A DNA stretch of 43,793 bases from JBBATK01 sp040398805 (GTDB lineage Bacteria > Bacteroidota > Ignavibacteria > Kapaibacteriales > NICIL-2). The DNA lies in assembly GCA_040398805.1 (NCBI GenBank), contig JBBATK010000014.1, positions 1-43,793 of the forward strand, in the 5' to 3' direction. Below the pieces are notes generated by a model, which worked only from the letters and a program-made list of their open reading frames with translations, made no database searches and was not told the DNA's origin. Below, one piece after another: positions 17,022 to 26,161 of this stretch. How positions within the stretch are numbered: the stretch's first letter is position 1; each line of letters starts with the position of its first letter. Made by a program: the position numbers and the translations under genes.

Positions 17022-17504
17022 TTACCGAGCGGCGCTACCGCGTGCGTGGATGCGGTCGTTCAGGGAATGAAGCGCCTCGAGCAGTGCCTTCTCGTGAGTG
17101 AAGGCGGACGGACGGATGCGCAGATACCGACGTCGGCTATGAAGACGGATCTTCACGAGGGGCAGCATGCCGCGCACATGCACCACGCGTTCTTTTCCGA
17201 AGTTGATACGGGCCACGTCGCTCAGCGGATAGCGGCGCTCACGGAACCGGTCGCGGATGATGATGCCGGACTCGTCGATGATGATCGTGCGCCGCAGGAA
17301 CAGCCGCACGCATAAGGTGAGCGCGGAGCCCACGGCGAACGCGAAGAGCAGCACGAGCAGGGGATCGGCGAGCACGATGGCCATGCGACCGTCGCTTGTG
17401 CCTTCGCTCCATCCGCGGATGCAGGCATACGCGATGAGCGCGCTTGCGTACATCGTCGTGGCCCGCCAATACACGTCATGTTTGTAGGTGTATCCTGTCT
17501 GCAT
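17022..17504 (-). CDS. Small membrane protein with PH-like cytoplasmic domain
   Basis: A 160-residue protein of unknown function. AGGAGG lies seven bases before the ATG at 17504, so the start is secure. Two hydrophobic helices (about 16-32, and 43-70 starting AIVLADPLLVLLFAFAVG) form an N-terminal hairpin. The rest (about 72-150) is beta-rich and basic: RRTIIIDESGIIIRDRFRER, then YPLSDVARINFGKERVV and VKIRLHSRRRYLRI. This pattern, in which Asp/Glu-Ser-Gly-Ile strands follow a two-helix hairpin, is typical of bacterial PH-domain (YdbT/DUF-type) membrane proteins. It follows metG by 13 bp on the same strand and is probably co-transcribed with it. Confidence 0.75.
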   Translation of the reverse strand: MQTGYTYKHDVYWRATTMYASALIAYACIRGWSEGTSDGRMAIVLADPLLVLLFAFAVGSALTLCVRLFLRRTIIIDESGIIIRDRFRERRYPLSDVARINFGKERVVHVRGMLPLVKIRLHSRRRYLRIRPSAFTHEKALLEALHSLNDRIHARGSAAR

Positions 17505-17517
17505 ACCGTTCCTCCTG

Positions 17518-19901
17518 TTATCGCACTTCCGCTCCCGCAGGCGCGAAGCTCATAGGTGTGACAAGCGTAAGACCGCTATCGCTGTTGGCGGCAAGAAGCA
17601 TTCCCTGCGACTCGAGTCCCATGAGTTTCGCAGGCTTCAGGTTCACCACGACGACGACGGTCAATCCCACGAGGTGCTCGGGCTCGTACACCTTGCCGAT
17701 ACCGGCAAGAATCTGACGTTGGTCGGCACCGGTATCCACGATAAGGCGGATGAGCTTGTCGGATTTCGGCACGCGCTCCGCTTCCAGGATACGTGCGGTG
17801 CGAAGCTGCACCTTCTTGAAATCATCAATGGTGATAAGTCCTTCCGGCAGTTCCACGGGCGGCGTGGCCGTACCGGGGGCGGTGCTGTCCGGCGCTCCGA
17901 GTTGTGCTTGCATGGCGATGATGAACTCCTCTTCGATTTTGGGAAACAACACATGCGGTTCGTTCAGCTTCGTCCCCTGCGCTAGCGTGGGCAGGACGCA
18001 GGAGCTCCAGACGTCCGGACCCCGCTCCGCCGTGCCGACCCGGCCGTCTGCAATGGTCTTGCAACAGAGCATCTCCTGGATTTGCGACGCCACTGCGGGC
18101 ATCACGGGAGCGAACGCCACCGAGAGCGTGTAGATGGATTGCACGCAGATGTAGAGCGTCTTGGCGCATTGGTCGCGGTCGGACTTCACCGTCTTCCACG
18201 GCTGCATGTCGTTGAAGTACTTGTTCGCCGCCCGCGCAATGTTCATCGTCTCCGTGATCGCATCGCGGAAGCGGAAGACGGAATACAAGCGGGCCACGTT
18301 CCGCATGCCCGTGCACATGGAACAGATGAACACGACATCGTCGCGCGTGAGCACACCCGATGCCTTCGCCACCAGCCCATCGATATCCTCGTCGCTCAGT
18401 GCGCTGGCACCTGCGCTTCGCGCAATGCACTCGTGCACGGTCCGCTCCCACACGTCGGGCAAGGTTGCATACGCAGGCGCAAGATCGGGTACGATGCCGC
18501 CGAACTGCGCATGGAGGAATTGCATGGAGCGATGGACGAAGTTTCCGAAGATCGCGGCAAGCTCGTTGTTCGTCCGGATGCGATAGTCCGGCCAGGTGAA
18601 ATCGCTGTCGCGCGTTTCGGGGAAATTCATGGCCAGCGTGTAGCGCAATGCATCACGCCCGGAAGGCGTAGGAATGGCCAGGAGCGCGTCGCGGACGTCG
18701 ATGCTCCAGTTGCGCGACTTCGAGAACTTCTGCCCTTGCAAGTTCAGGAACTCGTTTGCCGGCACCTGCGCAGGAAGGATGTAGTCGCCGTGGGCATGGA
18801 GCATGGACGGGAACATGAGCGTGTGGAACACGATATTGTCCTTGCCGATGAAGGCCACGTATTCCGTCTCCTCAGTCGCTTCGCTCTTCTCGGATTTCCA
18901 CCACCAATCCTTCCACACCTCCGGCGTACCNNNNNNNNNNNNNNNNNNNNNNNNNNNNNNNNNNNNNNNNNNNNNNNNNNNNNNNNNNNNNNNNNNNNNN
19001 NNNNNNNNNNNNNNNNNNNNNNNNNNNNNNTCGCTTCGCTCTTCTCGGATTTCCACCACCAATCCTTCCACACCTCCGGCGTACCACGGTCCGCAGCCCA
19101 CGTCCGCGTAGCGCTGATGTATCCCAGAACGGCATCGAACCATACGTAGAGCACCTTGCCATGGGCAGTCTCCAGCGGGACGGGAACACCCCAGGAAAGA
19201 TCGCGCGTGATGGCACGATCGCCCAGACCCGCCTTCAGCCACGAACGCGATTGCTGCAGCACGTTGTCCTTCCAGTCCGCCGCGTGACCTTCGATATAGG
19301 CCTCGAGCATCTCTTGGAACTCGCCCAAGGGATAGTACCAATGGGTGGTCTTGCGTACTACGGGTGTCTTGCCGCTCACCAGACTTTTCGGCTGCTTCAG
19401 CTCGAGCTGATTGTAATACGCACCGCATGCATCGCATTGGTCGCCGCGGGCTTTGTCGGAACCGCAGTTCGGACAGATGCCTTCCACATAGCGGTCGGGA
19501 AGGAACATGGCCGCCTCTTCATCGAAGAACTGGTCCTCCTCCCGCTCGCGCAACAAGCCGCGCTCGAAGAAGGTGGTGAACCATTCCTGCGACACTGCGC
19601 GGTGCTCCGCGCTCGAGGTACGGCCGTACATGTCGAAGCTCCAATGGAGTCCGCTGAAGGCCTCGCTGTTCGCCGCGTGATAATGATCGATGATCTCCTG
19701 CGGTGCCACACCCTTCTTCTCGGCGGCGATGGTGATGGCCACGCCGTGTTCATCGGACCCGCAGACGTACAGGACGCGCTCGCCGTGCAGACGCAGGAAC
19801 CGCGCATAGATGTCCGCCGGCAGATACGCACCCGCGATGTGCCCCAAGTGCAGATAGCCGTTGGCGTAGGGAAGGGCGGATGTGATGAGATACTTCTTCA
19901 T
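17518..19901 (-). CDS. metG: Methionyl-tRNA synthetase (interrupted by a false assembly gap)
   Basis: The frame breaks at the N-run 18931-19030, but the gene is almost certainly intact: removing the 100 N and one copy of the 55-bp repeat that flanks them gives 2229 bp, exactly 743 codons (742 residues). It starts MKKYLITSALPYANGYLHLG with the class-I HLGH motif (18-21). A zinc site CPNCG/CDACG (Cys143, 146, 156, 159) follows, then KFSKS near residue 340 as the KMSKS loop, the anticodon-binding helical domain, and a C-terminal EMAP/Trbp111-type OB fold (about 640-742, starting IDDFKKVQLRTARILEAERV) for tRNA binding and dimerisation. It charges tRNA-Met in the cytosol. A TATCTTTG element lies 22 bp upstream of the start. 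Confidence 0.96.
18876..18930. repeat. 55-bp repeat, left side of gap
   Basis: These 55 bases are identical to 19031-19085 on the other side of the N-run. Both encode the same part of MetG (around VWKDWWWKSEKSE). This is the signature of two contigs that overlap by one k-mer (k = 55) but were joined with a placeholder gap; it is not a biological duplication. Confidence 0.9.
18931..19030. other. 100-N scaffold gap (probably spurious)
   Basis: Exactly 100 N, the usual placeholder for a gap of unknown size. Because both edges carry the same 55 bp and collapsing them restores the metG frame, the real gap is inferred to be minus 55 bp, i.e. no sequence is missing. Confidence 0.92.
19031..19085. 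repeat. 55-bp repeat, right side of gap
   Basis: Second copy of the 55 bp at 18876-18930. In the true chromosome only one copy is expected. Confidence 0.9.
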
Positions 19902-19923
19902 TCCGGTGTTGGACGGTGGCGGG

Positions 19924-19931
19924 CAAAGATA
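19924..19931 (-). promoter_or_regulatory. Possible metG -7 promoter element
   Basis: The minus strand reads TATCTTTG, a common form of the Bacteroidota TAnnTTTG element, 22 bp before the metG ATG. No clear -33 motif is seen. The same octamer occurs before crtI. Confidence 0.45.
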
Positions 19932-20032
19932 CGGCGACTGCGGCTTGCATACCTGACCGGCGCGGCGCGGGGTGGAAAATCCGTTTCGTATTTTTCCTTC
20001 AACGCACCTTCGCTCCACGCTTCTAGTCCCGG

Positions 20033-22843
20033 ATGAAACCCTCGAGCATGTCGTCCCTTCCTCGTGCACTGCGCAACGCGGTCATGATAGCAGCTGTCGT
20101 TACGGCATGCATGCCCGCTACGGCCCAGCGCGCCGTCCTTCGCTCGCTCGACCTCGGCACCTATCCCGTCATGCGGGCCTCGGTGTATGCCTTCGACTCC
20201 GCGGGGACGCCCGTCTTGCCTGATACGACGCGCGACCGGCGGGTGACCGACAACGGGACACGGCAGACTCTGGGCATGGTGAACTACGATCCGCCCGTCC
20301 CGCCACGTCCGTTCGGCGTCACCTTCGCCATCAGTGCCACGTCGCCCGCACTTCCCAAGGCGTTGGCATCCGCACTGGTATCGTGGGACAAGGATATCGA
20401 TATTGATCATGATGCCGCAATCATCGCCTTCGGGTCGCTGCCGTATGTCGTGCGGGACTTCGCCCAGGCGTCGCTCTCCGTGCGCGATGCCGCTGCTCGC
20501 TTTCCCGTTCTCCGCGGTGGAACGGATCTGACGTCCGCGTTACTCGATACCTTGTGCGGTGCCATCACCGTCTCGCTTCGCGATACCCGTCCTCGCGGCA
20601 TCGTCCTCGTCACGGACGCGCAGCCATCCGTACCCGCGGACTCCGCCTTGCGCCTCTTGCAGTCCCACGGCATACGCCTCTGCACTGTCACCCTCGGCGC
20701 TTGCGCGTCTGCGTCCATGCGCGCCCTGGCCCTGGCCTCGGGCGGCGTGTGCCTTGACAGCGTCTCTCCGGCCGTGCTCGGCAGTGCACTGCGTGCGTGC
20801 GTCCACATCATCCATGGTGCGCCTTCGGCGACCATCGAGTGGACGAACGACCCCGCATCGTGCGATACCGCACGAGACGTGCGCTTCGATATCCTGTCCT
20901 TACGAACGCAACTGCTCCATCGCTATGTCGTCCACGATACCCTGCTCCGCATCGCCGGAATCGAACCCCGTTTCGTGACCGTCCCGGATATCCCTGTGGG
21001 CGACTCCGTCGACATCCCCGTCTCGGTGATCGCTCGTGGTGCGGATCTGCTGGTGACCGATGTGACGACCGATGATTCCGCATGCACACCGGTCACTCCC
21101 GTCGGAAGTCGCATCCTGACGCGGGCGACACCGTATGCCACCACCTTGAGGTTCGTGCGCAGGTCCGCCAAGGAACAACGGGTGATCGTGACCATCCAAA
21201 GCAACGCATGTCGAAGCGAGAGTGCCGTCATCCTTGTGAAAGGCCTGCCCGGCGGCGACATACGACCGATCCTTCGGACGGAGCTCGGCGGACGTCGATT
21301 ACGTCCTCGTACCGCTCAGTCAATCGCGTGGAGCGGCCTCGCCCCCGACGACTCCGTCGTCGTCGAACTCAGCACCGATGCCGGTACCACCTGGTCGGAC
21401 TCGTCCCCTCCCTTCGGCGGCAACGACGCCGTATGGACCGTGCCCGCGGTGTCGTCCACCCGCTGCCTGCTGGTCATTCGATCGCGTCTTCGCGGTACGA
21501 CCGACACCTCCGATCAATTCAGCATCGACGTCTCCGATCTTCCCGTACAGCCCATCTCCTTCGGCAACGTCCGCAGTCACGACGCCGTCGACCGTACGGT
21601 CTCCGGCTGTTGGAAGAACACGCGGACTGCTGCAGTGCAGGTGGATTCGGTTCGTACATCGTCCAGCGAACTGCGATTGCTCCGCGGCGAGGATTGCAGC
21701 GTACCGTCCGGTTCCTCGTGGGACTGCGTCCTCCAACTGCACGCACGTCGGAGCGGACAATTCGTCGATACCCTGAGCGTGTACGTAGATGATGACATCC
21801 TCCGTATCCCCTTCACGGCCTTCGTGACGGAGCGTCGGGTATTCACACCCGAAACGATCGCGTTCACCGGCGCGTCCGTCGGGGGCATCATCGATACCGT
21901 TGTCGATGCAGGCATCGCCGTTCGTGGTACTCCCGCTCCGAGCATCGTGTGCACGCGAGTGGAACGACTATCGCCCGATACCAGCCGCTATGCCGTGACC
22001 GCTCCCGCTGTTCCCTTCACGCTGGATTCCGCCCGGTCCGCACGACCGATCGCCGTGAGCTTTTCCGCCCGTGAACAAGGCCTGAGTTCATCGCGTATCG
22101 TCGTCGAAAGTGCGGACGGGTCCGAAGAGATCCGGCTTGTCGGCAACGCCGTCTGCGGTGCGCCGTCCCCACGCACGCGCATCACTCTTCCCGATACCGT
22201 CTTCGCATCCATCGGTGGTATCGTGAGCATTCCACTCCGCTATGCTCCGTTGCCGAAAGGATACAGGCCGGCAGCGCGACCGTGGACTCTCACGCTGCGG
22301 GTTCCGGGGAGCATCCTGTATCCCACGGGAACGACACCGAAGGGCGACGTGGTGGGTGCCGACCGGCGCATCGTCCTGAGCGGCACGGGCTTCGAGAGCG
22401 GTGATACGCTGACGCATGCGGACTTCGTCGCGGCGCTGGGTGCGAGCGACGAAGGAACGGTGTTCGTGGAGAGTTTCCGGTGGAATGACGCATGCGGCGG
22501 CGTGGAAGGACCACGCGACGGACATCTGGTGATACGGAATCCATGTAATGCCGGCGGCCTTCGCGCATACCTCTCCGGCGATTCCCTCCATGTGGTCTCC
22601 ATCTCACCGAATCCCGCCGGCGATGAAGCAGAGATACGATATGTCCTTCGCGAGACAGGTCCGACGGCGATCGAGCTCGTCGACCTCTTCGGCCGCGTGC
22701 TCCTGGCCCTTCCCGCCTCCGTTCAGGAACGCGGGGAACATCGGCTGGCCGTGCCGCTCGGCGCACTCAACGACGGCGAGTATTATGTGCGCATCGCCAC
22801 TCCCACCGCCACTACGGCAGCCGTCGTGAAGGTGGTCCGATGA
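20033..22843 (+). CDS. Secreted VWA-like protein with T9SS C-terminal sorting domain
   Basis: A 936-residue protein with a signal peptide (MSSLPRALRNAVMIAAVVTA then CMPATAQ; the start could be Met1 or Met6). Residues about 90-265 follow the von Willebrand A pattern: strand FGVTFAISATSP, then GGTDLTSALLDTL and GIVLVTDAQPS. The first metal-site motif DxSxS is replaced by SATSP, so metal binding is doubtful, although the Thr and the later Asp are kept. The middle (about 270-840) is a string of beta-sandwich-like segments with many paired cysteines. The last 80 residues, from VVSISPNPAGDEAEIRYVLR to the end, are a type A T9SS sorting domain (EIRYVL, ELVDLFGRVL, GEYYVRI). The protein is therefore predicted to cross the outer membrane. 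Its stop overlaps the next start (ATGA at 22840), so the two are coupled. Confidence 0.85.
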   Translation: MKPSSMSSLPRALRNAVMIAAVVTACMPATAQRAVLRSLDLGTYPVMRASVYAFDSAGTPVLPDTTRDRRVTDNGTRQTLGMVNYDPPVPPRPFGVTFAISATSPALPKALASALVSWDKDIDIDHDAAIIAFGSLPYVVRDFAQASLSVRDAAARFPVLRGGTDLTSALLDTLCGAITVSLRDTRPRGIVLVTDAQPSVPADSALRLLQSHGIRLCTVTLGACASASMRALALASGGVCLDSVSPAVLGSALRACVHIIHGAPSATIEWTNDPASCDTARDVRFDILSLRTQLLHRYVVHDTLLRIAGIEPRFVTVPDIPVGDSVDIPVSVIARGADLLVTDVTTDDSACTPVTPVGSRILTRATPYATTLRFVRRSAKEQRVIVTIQSNACRSESAVILVKGLPGGDIRPILRTELGGRRLRPRTAQSIAWSGLAPDDSVVVELSTDAGTTWSDSSPPFGGNDAVWTVPAVSSTRCLLVIRSRLRGTTDTSDQFSIDVSDLPVQPISFGNVRSHDAVDRTVSGCWKNTRTAAVQVDSVRTSSSELRLLRGEDCSVPSGSSWDCVLQLHARRSGQFVDTLSVYVDDDILRIPFTAFVTERRVFTPETIAFTGASVGGIIDTVVDAGIAVRGTPAPSIVCTRVERLSPDTSRYAVTAPAVPFTLDSARSARPIAVSFSAREQGLSSSRIVVESADGSEEIRLVGNAVCGAPSPRTRITLPDTVFASIGGIVSIPLRYAPLPKGYRPAARPWTLTLRVPGSILYPTGTTPKGDVVGADRRIVLSGTGFESGDTLTHADFVAALGASDEGTVFVESFRWNDACGGVEGPRDGHLVIRNPCNAGGLRAYLSGDSLHVVSISPNPAGDEAEIRYVLRETGPTAIELVDLFGRVLLALPASVQERGEHRLAVPLGALNDGEYYVRIATPTATTAAVVKVVR

Positions 22844-24765
22844 AGATGATGCTCGAGAGCGTACGACGTCGATCATCCGCGTGGCAGCAGCGCGCGATGT
22901 CCGCCCTGCGCCTTGCCGTGGTCCTGCTCTTCACTGTCCATGGTCATGCGCGGCAGGCAGACCAACCGTTGGTCGCACGCGCAGGCATCTTCGCGGGCGG
23001 ACAGGTGATGATCCACAGCGCGGACTTCCGGTATCTTACCGGCTTCCCTTCCTGCTGTCCGCAATACACCGCGGGTGGCGGCACCGCAACGGTCGTCGGC
23101 GTGAATGTGGAGATCCCTTCCACCAGACACATCCGGCACAGCATCCGCGCATCCGTCGGTTCCTACGGGGGTACGTTGACCTCGGTGGAATCGATTCCCG
23201 TGGTCGTGAACGGACTTCTCCAAACGGCTCGTATCCAGCATACGCTCACCACACGAGTACCGGCGCTGGATATCGAACCCATGATCCATGCGGACATCGG
23301 TACGAGACTTGACGTGTTCGGAGGGTTCCGTTGCAGTTTCCTGCTGGATGGAACGCTGGAGCAGTATGAGGAACTCATCGCACCAAGCACGGGCACCTTC
23401 GAGAACGACTCGCGCATCCGCAATAAGCGCGCGGGAGACATCTTCGCCTTGCAACCGCTCACGGCATCCGTCGTGGCGGGCATCCGCACGTCCCTGCCAC
23501 TGAATGCCTCCTCGTCCTACGTCCTCGTCCCCGAAATCTCCGCAGCGGTGGGATTGACCTCGATGACCGGTAATGAAGAGTGGCGCGTCCACTCCATCCG
23601 CGCGGGCATCTCGCTGATGCACGAGTGGAGCATGACCAAAGAAACGGCGCGGGATTCCGCCACCTTGGACCTGCGCTGCGATCTCAGCGTGAACGACGGA
23701 CAGCGCGATGTGGCACAAGGGTACCTGGGCCTGCGGACGCGTGAGCGTACCGATGTGGTCCTGCCCCTGCCCGTCATCTACTTCGACGAACAGTCGTCCG
23801 CTCTCCCCGATCGATGGCGCTACGAGCCGCCGGAGACGGGCGGATGGATCGACAACAGCTCCAGTCCCGCCCTGGCCGCGCTCTCCGCTTCTCATGCCCT
23901 CCTTGGCATCGTGGGCGAACGCATGCGCATGGACGAAAAGGAAGCGGTGGATATCGTCGGCATGACGGAGGCTGGGACATCGGACGCGGTGGTGAAGCGC
24001 CGCTGCGAGACCGTGGCACGGGTCTTGGAACAAGCCTACGGCATATCCCGCTCCCGCCTGCGTCTTCGCACGACGACCGCAGAGGCATCGGGCTGGAAGG
24101 ATGCCGCATCCGCGCGCAATGGCGTGGTGCTCGCAGCATCGCCACGACTGCTCGGTCCGGTGGTGGGAAGGTCCACGGAGCGTACCTGGACGCCGTCGAT
24201 CCTCCGGATACGTCCGCAGCCGCGCGGCACGGACGAGGTGCGTGATTGGGAGGTACGCCTGGAATGGCGCGGTAGGACGTTGCGTGTGTTCCGCGGCACG
24301 ACGTCGTTTCCCGCCTCCTTCAGCGTGGACATGCGCGAGGTGGATGCTGCCGTGACCGAGGATGATTCCCTTGTCGTGGTCGTGACCGCGACAGGCATGC
24401 GGAATACCAGGGCGACGACGCGAGAGAGCATGCCGGTGCGACGTCAGCGCGACGTCCGCGATTCCCTTCTCACCGTCTTTCAATTGGTTCCGCGGTTCGC
24501 AGGCAGCGACGCGTCGGGTGGCGATGCCGCTACCGCGTGGACATCATTCATGTCCGCCGTTGCAGACGCACCTCATGCGCCCTGCAATCTTTCAGTGACA
24601 GCGTACGGGAACGACTCAGCATCGAGGGACTTCCTCATCCGACTTCGCGGCGTCTCGCCATGCGCCGTCGAGGAGCGCGGCGCAGTGGGCGGACCCTACT
24701 TGTCCACGCCGTTTCCGGAATCCCGACTCCTCTCCACGTCACTCCTCCTGCGTCATCTGCGCTGA
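22840..24765 (+). CDS. Outer-membrane barrel protein with degenerate OmpA-like C-terminal region
   Basis: A 641-residue protein translationally coupled to the upstream secreted VWA-like protein. An N-terminal signal (AMSALRLAVVLLFTVHGHA) precedes a beta-rich region (about 45-275) resembling an outer-membrane barrel (ARAGIFAGGQVMIHSADFRY; DIGTRLDVFGGFRCSFLLDG; EWRVHSIRAGISLMHEWSM). From about 310 it reads LPVIYFDEQSSALPDRW, like the opening of an OmpA peptidoglycan-binding domain, and later VDIVGMTEAGTSDAVVKRR with ARVLEQAYGISRSRLRLRT, the usual helix/strand that follows. The peptidoglycan-contact residues are poorly conserved, so binding is uncertain. The final 100 residues are not recognised. 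Its last 13 bp overlap the convergent AlkD-like gene. Confidence 0.72.
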   Translation: MKMMLESVRRRSSAWQQRAMSALRLAVVLLFTVHGHARQADQPLVARAGIFAGGQVMIHSADFRYLTGFPSCCPQYTAGGGTATVVGVNVEIPSTRHIRHSIRASVGSYGGTLTSVESIPVVVNGLLQTARIQHTLTTRVPALDIEPMIHADIGTRLDVFGGFRCSFLLDGTLEQYEELIAPSTGTFENDSRIRNKRAGDIFALQPLTASVVAGIRTSLPLNASSSYVLVPEISAAVGLTSMTGNEEWRVHSIRAGISLMHEWSMTKETARDSATLDLRCDLSVNDGQRDVAQGYLGLRTRERTDVVLPLPVIYFDEQSSALPDRWRYEPPETGGWIDNSSSPALAALSASHALLGIVGERMRMDEKEAVDIVGMTEAGTSDAVVKRRCETVARVLEQAYGISRSRLRLRTTTAEASGWKDAASARNGVVLAASPRLLGPVVGRSTERTWTPSILRIRPQPRGTDEVRDWEVRLEWRGRTLRVFRGTTSFPASFSVDMREVDAAVTEDDSLVVVVTATGMRNTRATTRESMPVRRQRDVRDSLLTVFQLVPRFAGSDASGGDAATAWTSFMSAVADAPHAPCNLSVTAYGNDSASRDFLIRLRGVSPCAVEERGAVGGPYLSTPFPESRLLSTSLLLRHLR

Positions 24766-25475
24766 GTCCGCTCGGCCGATCGCTTCAGCGCCTTCAACGC
24801 CTCCCGCGTACTCAGCGGCGCCAGCGTCTGCGTCCTCACGAAGTCCGTCACCCAGTCTGCATCCGTGTACGAGTACTGCCGCAGAGCCCAGCCGATGGCC
24901 TTCTGCAGGAAGAACTCCCGCGATGCGATGTGCGGCAGGATGGCACGCGTGAGCAGACTCGTGTCCGTGCGCTCTTTGTACCCCAACTGAAGGATGATGG
25001 CGCTCCGATTCAACCAGAAGTCCTCCGCGCGAATCCACCGCTCGATATCCGGAGCCAGCTCCGCGGTATGAGATGCATACAGCCATCCGGCAAGGCGAGG
25101 CGCAAGGGCGTCGACCGTATCCCACCACGACTTGTTCGTGATGCAATGCTCGATAAGCTCCAGATGGCGTGGAGTGAGGTGTTTGCGCAGACGAAGAAGC
25201 AGGTCGATCGCCGCATACTGGAGTTCGCGGTGGTCGTGCATCCAAAGCAGCCGTGTCACCTCGTCCAGATCATCGGCGGCGGGAAGGCCGTGCTCGGCCA
25301 CGAACGAACGCGTGAGCTCCGTGCGCGGCGTACTCATGATACCATGGAAAGCGAAAAGGTTGCGCATGTAGGCGGCCATGGCTGCAGCCCGCACGGGATC
25401 GGCATTCCGGGCGAAAAGCTCGTTCAGGGTGCGCACGTAGGCGCGCGGGGCGAGACGGGAGGATATCGGATTCAT
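24753..25475 (-). CDS. AlkD-like DNA alkylation repair protein
   Basis: A 240-residue all-helical protein from the ATG at 25475; the open frame extends to 25547. The HEAT-like repeats and the motif NKSWWDTVDALAPRLAGWLY match the DNA alkylation repair (AlkD/AlkC-like) family, where the Trp/Asp in this region contact damaged DNA; next come FWLNRSAIILQLGYKERTD and FFLQKAIGWALRQYSYTD, two further family blocks. Such proteins excise 3-methyladenine or 7-methylguanine or bind alkylated DNA. No clear Shine-Dalgarno sequence is seen. The 3' end overlaps the convergent outer-membrane gene by 13 bp. Confidence 0.88.
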   Translation of the reverse strand: MNPISSRLAPRAYVRTLNELFARNADPVRAAAMAAYMRNLFAFHGIMSTPRTELTRSFVAEHGLPAADDLDEVTRLLWMHDHRELQYAAIDLLLRLRKHLTPRHLELIEHCITNKSWWDTVDALAPRLAGWLYASHTAELAPDIERWIRAEDFWLNRSAIILQLGYKERTDTSLLTRAILPHIASREFFLQKAIGWALRQYSYTDADWVTDFVRTQTLAPLSTREALKALKRSAERTQRR

Positions 25476-25586
25476 GGGTACCACGGTGGTTACTCCGGAA
25501 CGACGGCGTCGAACGGCGCTGTCCGGTGGACGGAGATGATGCACCATTCGTCTGCAAACATGTACACGGCAAAGGAAAAACCGACG

Positions 25587-25594
25587 TAGCTTTG
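25587..25594 (+). promoter_or_regulatory. Possible -7 promoter element of the heavy-metal-associated gene
   Basis: TAGCTTTG matches TAnnTTTG, 41 bp before the start at 25636. No clear -33 motif. Confidence 0.4.
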
Positions 25595-25635
25595 TTCGGA
25601 AATCATCCTCGTTCCATCATCGTTCGGGAGTCGTC

Positions 25636-25986
25636 ATGAAATCGTTGTTGTTCGTCGGTGTCGCCGTCGCATTCAGTCTTGGTCTGTCCGTGCAGGCATC
25701 GGCACTGGGCATGCGCACGGATACGTTGAACGTATCGGGTAATTGCGGCATGTGCAAGAAGCGTATCGAGTCGCCGTTCAAAGACCGCACGGGCGTGGAG
25801 TCCGCCAAGTGGGACAAGAAGACGAAGAAATTCGTCGTCACCTACGACGACGCCGTCATCAAGCGCGAGGAGATCCAGGACCTCGTCGTGAAACAAGGGT
25901 ACGACACCGACGGCAAGATCGCCGCGGACGACGTCTACAACGCCCTTCCGAACTGCTGCAAATACCGCAGCGGCGGCGAACACTGA
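25636..25986 (+). CDS. Periplasmic heavy-metal-associated (HMA) domain protein
   Basis: A 116-residue protein with a signal peptide (MKSLLFVGVAVAFSLGLSVQ, cleaved near ASA) and one HMA ferredoxin-like domain: LNVSGNCGMCKKRIESPFKD carries the metal-binding CxxC (Cys38 and Cys41), and VVKQGYDTD is the last conserved strand turn. A C-terminal NCCKYR adds a second thiol pair. In Bacteroidota this CGMC type is found in periplasmic copper-handling proteins, often near TonB receptors such as the one at 41386, but here the two are 16 kb apart. GGGAG precedes the ATG. It is a single gene between two minus-strand genes. Confidence 0.85.
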   Translation: MKSLLFVGVAVAFSLGLSVQASALGMRTDTLNVSGNCGMCKKRIESPFKDRTGVESAKWDKKTKKFVVTYDDAVIKREEIQDLVVKQGYDTDGKIAADDVYNALPNCCKYRSGGEH

Positions 25987-26161
25987 GTCCGCTATCGCAG
26001 GAAGCAACGTTTTGCGGTACCATGCGCAACGCCGTAGTCCCGGCATCGATCGCGTGACCAAAGACCCTCGGTGGTGTGGTGTGTCTCGACCGTCTCGTAG
26101 TGAGGAGTCTTCATGATCGAGTTCCGGCTAGCCCGACATGCTACCTGTCGCCATTGCCACC

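Noticed and set aside
16809..17315. Plus-strand frame of 168 residues in the spacer after TetR
   Set aside because: It overlaps the well-supported minus-strand gene at 17022-17504 and has no recognisable features.
18876..19085. Tandem duplication or frameshift within metG
   Set aside because: Explained by contig-end overlap at a scaffold gap; collapsing the copies restores the exact frame.
26041..26161. Possible tRNA or small RNA between the HMA gene and the membrane protein gene
   Set aside because: No cloverleaf or conserved T-loop could be drawn; only short imperfect stems.
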